From: Chloroflexota bacterium
GTDB lineage: Bacteria; Chloroflexota; Dehalococcoidia; Lucifugimonadales; Australimonadaceae
Direction: 5' to 3'
NCBI GenBank assembly: GCA_022574265.1
Contig: JACZSI010000003.1
Coordinates: 1-28,333, forward strand
Length of the DNA: 28,333 bases
In this document: positions 23,687 through 28,333 of the stretch, piece after piece
Layout of the letters: the number at the start of each line of letters is the position of its first letter
Numbering within the stretch: the stretch's first letter is position 1
Program-made: the position numbers and the translations under genes
Notes under the pieces: generated by a model
What the model was told of the DNA's origin: nothing
What the model saw: only the letters and a program-made list of their open reading frames with translations
Database searches by the model: none

Positions 23687-24274
23687 CTACTGCCCCCCAC
23701 CGAGCCGCCTGCCGCCGAACCCGCCGCCGCCTTCCGGTACGACCGTGATCGACGTCGCGACGACGGTCCCGTCGGCCGCTCGCTCGCTCACCACCGTCAC
23801 CTGCATACCTGGCTCCAGGTCGGCCAGCGTGCCGTCGGCGAAGATCTGGATGGTGGTCTCCGGCCCCACGTCCGCCTGGAGCGGCCCCCGCGCCGTGTCG
23901 ATGGTCAGCGTATCGCCCTCGATGGTCTCGATCGTGCCGAAGAGGCCGCGCTCCCCGCCGCCGGTCCCGTCGCCGGTTCCACCCCCGAACCCGCCTCCTC
24001 CCCCGCCGAACCCGCCGCCAAACTGCCCGCCGAACTGCTCCTGCAGCTGGGCGAAGGTGTCGGGATCGAAGTCGCCGGACTGGAACTGCTGGCGGAGCGC
24101 ATCGAGGTCCAACGCGCCGGTCCCGCCTGTGGCTTGCGTGTCTGCCGCCGCGGTTGCTTCGGCGGCGTCGTTCGCCTGGCTCTTGCCCAGGGCGATGCCG
24201 CCCGCGAACGCGCCACCGGCGACCGCCAGCGCGGCGACGACGGCGATCACCAACATGACTGGCTTCGTATTCAT
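23687..24274 (-). CDS. Exported Gly-rich protein with a DUF5666-like beta domain
   Basis: A 195-residue protein with an N-terminal hydrophobic helix (about 6-30, serving as anchor or signal), an Ala/Thr linker, a Gln/Phe/Asp-rich helix, a Gly-rich stretch (GGQFGGGFGGGGGGFGGGTG, about 81-100) and a small beta domain (GTIETIEGDTLTIDTARGPL, ADGTLADLEPGMQVTVVSE) like DUF5666/OB-type repeats. The C-terminus is again Gly/Arg-rich. It is the last gene of the ABC export operon, 27 bases after the permease. Its function is unknown; the Gly-rich segment resembles the tail of the adaptor protein encoded at the other end of the operon. Confidence 0.8.
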   Translation of the reverse strand: MNTKPVMLVIAVVAALAVAGGAFAGGIALGKSQANDAAEATAAADTQATGGTGALDLDALRQQFQSGDFDPDTFAQLQEQFGGQFGGGFGGGGGGFGGGTGDGTGGGERGLFGTIETIEGDTLTIDTARGPLQADVGPETTIQIFADGTLADLEPGMQVTVVSERAADGTVVATSITVVPEGGGGFGGRRLGGGQ

Positions 24275-24301
24275 CCGTCCCTCCTCAAGCGTCGCTATTC
24301 C

Positions 24302-25546
24302 CTACTCGTAGCGCAGGGCGTCGATCGGGTGCAGTGCGGCGGCGCGCATCGCGGGGTAGATCCCGAAGAAGAGCCCGATGGCCCCCGAGACCACCAGCGC
24401 GAGCACGGCTATGTCTCCGCTGAAGGTGGTCTGGAAGTCCTGGCCCCCCAGGCTGCGTCCGTCGAGCAGGCGGGAGAGCCCGAGGCCGACCACGACGCCG
24501 GCGAGGCCGCCGCCCAGGCTGAGCAGCGTGGCCTCGGTCACGAACTGGAGCATGATGTCCTTCCGCTTGGCGCCCATGGCCTTGCGGATGCCGATCTCCC
24601 GCGTCCGCTCGGTCACCGAGACCAGCATGATGTTCATGATGCCGATGCCGCCGACCAGCAGCGAGATGCTGGCGATGGCGCCAAGGAACACGACGAAGGT
24701 GTCGGTGGTCTCCTCCAGCGCCTCGATCGTTTCCTGCTGGCTGTTGATGGTGAAGTCGTCCTCGCCGGTGATGCGGTGGCGCAGCCGCAGGACCGTCCCG
24801 ATCTCCCGGACGGCGCTGTCCATCGAATCGGCGCTCTTCACCTGGACGCTGATGGTCTGGACCGTGACGCCCCCCTGGGGCGTCCGCTGCCCGCCCAGCC
24901 GATAGTAGGCGGTGGTGATCGGGACGAGGACTTGGTCGTCGAAGCTGCCGAAGGCGCCTCCACCCTGGCTCTCCAGCACGCCGATAACCTCGAAACGGCG
25001 TCCGTTGATACGCACCGTCTGGCCGACGGGGTCGCGGAAGCCGAACAGCGTCTCGGAGACGCTGGAGCCCAGCACGACGACCTCGGAGCGGTTGTCGACG
25101 TGACCGCGCGTGATGAACTCGCCGCTGTCCACGGCAACGTTGCGCACGGACGGGTACGACGGCGTGACGCCGATGATCTGGGTGAACGTGTTCTCGCGGC
25201 CGGCCACCACCTGCCCGTTGCTGCGCAGCTCCGGGGCGACCGCGGCGACGGACGGCGCGAACACCGGGTCCAGCAGCGCGTTCGCGTCCTCCAGCGTCAG
25301 CGTCGAAGCGCTGCCCTGCCCGAAGAACACGTTGCCCTGACTGGCGGCCCCGGGCTGCACGAACAGCAGGTTCGTGCCGAGTGCCTCCAGGCGCTCGGTG
25401 ATGGCCGCCTGGGCGCCGCGGCCGATGGACATGAGCGAGATGACCGCGGCCACGCCGATCACGATGCCGAGCAGCGTGAGCCCGGCGCGGAGCTTGTTGG
25501 CGCCGATCGAGGAGAGCGCGGTGCGCAGCGTCGTGAGCGGGCTCAT
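24302..25546 (-). CDS. MacB-like ABC transporter permease
   Basis: A 414-residue permease of the MacB/FtsX type: one N-terminal membrane helix (about 20-42, LRAGLTLLGIVIGVAAVISL), a large extracytoplasmic domain (about 45-285) and three C-terminal helices around SLLVGGIGIMNIMLVSV, LLSLGGGLAGVVVGLGLSRL and IAVLALVVSGAIGLFFGIYP. The coupling region VSVTERTREIGIRKAMGAKR is the family signature. Such proteins transmit force across the membrane for export of peptides, lipids or drugs rather than forming a classic channel. The start ATG overlaps the ATPase stop (ATGA). Unlike E. coli MacB, the ATPase is a separate protein. Confidence 0.94.
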   Translation of the reverse strand: MSPLTTLRTALSSIGANKLRAGLTLLGIVIGVAAVISLMSIGRGAQAAITERLEALGTNLLFVQPGAASQGNVFFGQGSASTLTLEDANALLDPVFAPSVAAVAPELRSNGQVVAGRENTFTQIIGVTPSYPSVRNVAVDSGEFITRGHVDNRSEVVVLGSSVSETLFGFRDPVGQTVRINGRRFEVIGVLESQGGGAFGSFDDQVLVPITTAYYRLGGQRTPQGGVTVQTISVQVKSADSMDSAVREIGTVLRLRHRITGEDDFTINSQQETIEALEETTDTFVVFLGAIASISLLVGGIGIMNIMLVSVTERTREIGIRKAMGAKRKDIMLQFVTEATLLSLGGGLAGVVVGLGLSRLLDGRSLGGQDFQTTFSGDIAVLALVVSGAIGLFFGIYPAMRAAALHPIDALRYE

Positions 25547-26268
25547 CGCGCGCCTCCCGATGGCGCGGGCGCGCTGGGCGCGGCGGCGCGGCGCGTGCCG
25601 TCGACGGGCACGTCGCTCACGACCCGCCCGTCGAGCACGGAGATGGCGCGCTTCGTATGGGAAACGATGTCCGGCTCGTGGGTCACGATGACGACGGTGA
25701 TGCCCTCGTCGTTCAGCCGCTGGAGGATGGCGATGATCTCGACGCTGGACTTGGAATCCAGGTTCCCGGTCGGCTCGTCCGCCAGGAGGATCGACGGCTC
25801 TTTCACGAGAGCGCGGGCGATGCCGACGCGCTGCTGCTCGCCGCCGGACAGTTCCGTCGGACGGTGGTGCGCCCGGTGCGCCAGGCCGACGCGCTCCAGC
25901 GCCTCAAGCGCCCGTCGCCGGCCGTCGTGGCCGTTGCCGTACAGCAGCGGCATCTCGACGTTGGCGAGCGCGGTCAGCCGGGGCAGCAGGTTGTAGGTCT
26001 GGAAGACGAAGCCGATCTTCTGGTTGCGGATCTCGGCCAGCCTGTCGTCGCCGAGCTGGCCGACGTCGTCGCCCTCGAGGACGTAGCGCCCGGAGGTCGG
26101 CACGTCCAGGCAGCCAACGATGTTCATGATGGTGGACTTGCCCGAGCCGGACGGGCCGACGATGGCAACCATCTCCCCCTCGGCGACCGAGAGGGTGACG
26201 CCCTGGAGGGCGGCAACGTCCACGTTACCCATGCGGTAGACCTTCGTGACGTCGATGAGCTCGATCAT
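25543..26268 (-). CDS. MacB/LolD-type ABC transporter ATPase
   Basis: The 241-residue ATPase of the export system. Walker A GPSGSGKST at 38-46, Q-loop Gln90 in FVFQTYNLLPRLTALANVEM, signature LSGGEQQR at 140-147, Walker B ILLADEP from 160, then GNLDSKSS and the switch His197 in VTHEPD. The residues after Walker B are the pattern of the MacB/LolD subgroup. It lies 12 bases after the adaptor gene and overlaps the permease start, so subunit ratios are probably set by coupled translation. The last 25 residues are an Ala/Pro-rich tail of no clear role. Confidence 0.96.
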   Translation of the reverse strand: MIELIDVTKVYRMGNVDVAALQGVTLSVAEGEMVAIVGPSGSGKSTIMNIVGCLDVPTSGRYVLEGDDVGQLGDDRLAEIRNQKIGFVFQTYNLLPRLTALANVEMPLLYGNGHDGRRRALEALERVGLAHRAHHRPTELSGGEQQRVGIARALVKEPSILLADEPTGNLDSKSSVEIIAILQRLNDEGITVVIVTHEPDIVSHTKRAISVLDGRVVSDVPVDGTRRAAAPSAPAPSGGAR

Positions 26269-26280
26269 CGCGCCGCGCCC

Positions 26281-28218
26281 CTAGTTGCCACGCCCGCCAC
26301 CGCCGCCGCCGCCGCCACCGCGTTGGCCGCCACCACCGAATCCGCCTCCGCCGCCGAGGTTCCCGAACTGGCGGAAGGCCTGGCGGAAGTCGAACTGCTG
26401 CGTGGACGTGCCCGAGCCCTGGAGCACGACGCGCTCTCCCTCGGAGAGGCCCTCGCGGACGGCGACCCAGAACTCGTCGTTGTTGCCCAACACGACCGCC
26501 CGCTCCTCCACGCCGCCGCTTTCGCTGACGACCTGGATCACGGGGGCGTCGAAGGAGCCGGTCACGGCCGAGAGCGGCACGAGCACCACGTTGTTCTCGC
26601 GGCGGATCACGATGTCCGCCGTCGCGCTCAAGCCCTCGCGCAGACTCACGTTGCGCGGGACTTCGAGCCGGATGCGGATCGGATAGCTCACGACGCCCTG
26701 CTGGTTGATGCCCACGGTGGCGATCGAGGAGACCGTCGCCGAGAGCACGGCGCCCGGCAGCGCATCCATCGTCACCTCGGCGGCCGCGCCGACGCGCACG
26801 AAGAGCACGTCGATCTCGTCCACGACGCCGTCAAGCTCCACGACGGTCGGGTCCACGATCTCCACGATGGGCGTGGTGCGGTTCACCGTATCCCCCACCG
26901 CGACGTTGACGAACGTCGTCAGGCCGGCCATCGGCGCCCGGAGCGTCGAGGCATCGAGCCGCTGGAGCTCGAGCTCCAGCGCGAGGCGCGCCGTCGTTAC
27001 CTGTGCTCCGAGGAGCTCGAGCGCCAGCGGCGCCCCCGCCAGCAGCGCGGCGAGGCTGGACTCGGCGCCGGCGAGGCTTGCCTCGGCCACCGCCAGGTCC
27101 GTGGTCGCGACGCCCACGTCGAGAGGGTCGGCGCCCGCGAGCACGTCCGCGAGCGTCTCCGTGTCATCGGCGAGGCCATCGGAGGCCTTCGTCACCGCGG
27201 CCACCGCCGCGGCCACCGCCTTCGATGCGGTCGTCTGCGCCGTCTCCCAGGCGAGATCGGCGCTCCGGAAGTCGTCCCAAGCCGTGTCCATCTCACCGCG
27301 CACGCACGCGCCCTGCGGCGGGACCGTCACGCCGTCGCAGACGGCCAGGACCGCGCCGGGGAAGAACGCCAGCACGAAGTAGACGTCCCGCTCGTTCCAC
27401 CGGGTAGCAGGGTCGTCCACCGGCACCTCCTGCGTCGGGTCGGCGATGTTGCTGACGTACGACATATCGACAAGCGATGGAAGGTCGACGCCCCACACGT
27501 CCAGGAGCGCGCCGGGGTCCAGACTGGCCTCGTCTGCGGACAGCTCGATGCCCAGCCACCGGTCGAAGACGTCCCGGTATCCCTGCGCGGCCTCCGCGAG
27601 GTCATCCACGGCCGCGGCGACGTCGCTGGCTCCCTCCTCGGCCGTCACCGAGAGCACGGACTCGGCGTCGGCCAGCGCCGTGGCTGCGGCCGCGGCATCG
27701 AGCCGCGCCTGTGAGATGTCGCCCGCGGTGGGCCCCGCGATCGCGGTTGCCGCGGCGTCCTGCGCGTCGACGAGCGCGAGCTTCGCGGCGGCGAGGGACG
27801 CTTGCGCTTTCGCGAGCTCGAGCGGCGTGTAGCCGGCGCTCGCGGCCGCGAGCGCGTTCTCGGCGTCGGAGAGCGCGATCCTCGCCTCGCCGACCGCCTC
27901 CTCCAGCGCTCCCACCGCCGCCGCGTCCAGGGTCACGAGCGCCTGTCCCTCCTCCACCGCGTCGCCCTCCTTGACCAGGACCTCCGCGACGGTCCCTTGG
28001 GAGCCGAACGTGAGGACCTCCCTGGTCGGGTAGAACAGGCTCCCGTTGGTGGACACCCGGTTGATCAGGTCTCCCAGCTGCACCGGGATGACCTGTTGGT
28101 CCGCGCTCAGCGCATCGTCGCCGTCCGCGATGACGAGCGAGTACACCCCGTACGCGGCCCCGCCGAGCACGATGGCTCCGACGACGATGAGCTGCCAAAC
28201 CTTGATGGCCTTCAACAT
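26281..28218 (-). CDS. MacA/HlyD-like periplasmic adaptor (membrane-fusion protein) with a long hairpin insert
   Basis: The adaptor subunit of the ABC exporter, 645 residues, well above the usual 370-400. A membrane helix at about 9-30 anchors it; half of the lipoyl domain is at about 70-100 (FGSQGTVAEVLVKEGDAVEE), the other half near 435-475 (LRAPMAGLTTFVNVAVGDTV), then the beta-barrel and membrane-proximal domains. Between the lipoyl halves is an Ala-rich coiled coil that is interrupted at about 205-330 by a non-coil insert with two Cys (VCDG and ACVRG). The C-terminus is almost pure Gly with Arg, Phe and Gln. ATG 28218 is used because GGGGGAG precedes it. In a single-membrane organism no outer-membrane partner is expected, and none is encoded here. 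Confidence 0.88.
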   Translation of the reverse strand: MLKAIKVWQLIVVGAIVLGGAAYGVYSLVIADGDDALSADQQVIPVQLGDLINRVSTNGSLFYPTREVLTFGSQGTVAEVLVKEGDAVEEGQALVTLDAAAVGALEEAVGEARIALSDAENALAAASAGYTPLELAKAQASLAAAKLALVDAQDAAATAIAGPTAGDISQARLDAAAAATALADAESVLSVTAEEGASDVAAAVDDLAEAAQGYRDVFDRWLGIELSADEASLDPGALLDVWGVDLPSLVDMSYVSNIADPTQEVPVDDPATRWNERDVYFVLAFFPGAVLAVCDGVTVPPQGACVRGEMDTAWDDFRSADLAWETAQTTASKAVAAAVAAVTKASDGLADDTETLADVLAGADPLDVGVATTDLAVAEASLAGAESSLAALLAGAPLALELLGAQVTTARLALELELQRLDASTLRAPMAGLTTFVNVAVGDTVNRTTPIVEIVDPTVVELDGVVDEIDVLFVRVGAAAEVTMDALPGAVLSATVSSIATVGINQQGVVSYPIRIRLEVPRNVSLREGLSATADIVIRRENNVVLVPLSAVTGSFDAPVIQVVSESGGVEERAVVLGNNDEFWVAVREGLSEGERVVLQGSGTSTQQFDFRQAFRQFGNLGGGGGFGGGGQRGGGGGGGGGRGN

Positions 28219-28333
28219 GCGTGCTCCCCCTGTGCATGACCCCCGGAGGCCGCGGCGCAAGCGCGCGGCCCCCCGCTTCTCTCAAGAACGTACGTCCGCG
28301 GCAAACGTCAGGGCGCACGACATGATACGGCGA

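Noticed and set aside
25657..27714. 685-codon plus-strand open frame opposite the ABC export operon
   Set aside because: Antisense to clear ATPase and adaptor genes; no ribosome site and no recognisable domain.
28286..28297. LexA-like GAAC-GTAC-GTCC before the adaptor gene
   Set aside because: One mismatch, single copy, no promoter hexamers around it; expected by chance in this length of sequence.

Overview
The window is very GC-rich, densely packed bacterial DNA that reads as an ordinary chromosome. No insertion sequence, CRISPR array or rRNA was seen, and no gene-free stretch exceeds about 300 bases (the longest, 10031-10292, is the nusA promoter and leader). A member of the Chloroflexota (Dehalococcoidia-like) is my best guess. 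The reasons are a small Cys-cluster/HTH protein of a style I associate with that phylum, a short IF2, inositol-lipid genes, and monoderm-style lipoproteins and ABC exporters. This is an inference from recognition, not from a database search.

Layout. 1-1086: a truncated selD, itself a selenoprotein gene with an in-frame UGA, divergent from a small unknown gene. 1104-5443: ftsH on the minus strand, then greA (with an extra N-terminal domain), pyrD and a small unknown gene on the plus strand. 5433-10030: a CrtC/AttH-like lipoprotein, an alpha/beta hydrolase, a small lipoprotein, an SDR dehydrogenase and a FIST-domain sensor. 10184-15378: the transcription/translation operon nusA-ylxR-infB-rbfA-truB, with a promoter and a 5'-terminal hairpin. 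15472-18370: inositol-phosphate synthase, a PimA-like mannosyltransferase and a CDP-alcohol phosphatidyltransferase with overlapping stop/start codons, a likely phosphatidylinositol-mannoside route. 18442-19188: a second selenoprotein, a two-domain thioredoxin-fold disulfide oxidoreductase whose redox motif is U-P-H-C. 19195-20474: prfB with its programmed +1 frameshift and a tRNA-Pro(GGG). 20524-22321: a small HTH protein and a terminase-large-subunit-like gene that has lost its catalytic motifs, under a promoter with three LexA-type boxes. 22377-23575: a YqeK-like, HIT and Lrp-type RAM-domain group. 23687-28218: a MacA/MacB-like ABC export operon with a Gly-rich accessory protein.

Two things stand out. 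First, two genes need UGA read as selenocysteine. Each has a plausible bacterial SECIS hairpin at the right distance, and UGA is an ordinary stop elsewhere (for example the ATGA and GTGA overlaps), so a recoded UGA=Trp code does not explain them. One of the two is SelD, which makes the selenium donor. SelA, SelB and tRNA-Sec are not in this window. Second, a degenerate, intact terminase-like gene sits behind a near-consensus promoter with a perfect GAAC-N4-GTTC box between -35 and -10, flanked by two one-mismatch boxes about three helical turns away. This looks like a domesticated phage-derived gene kept under SOS-type control.
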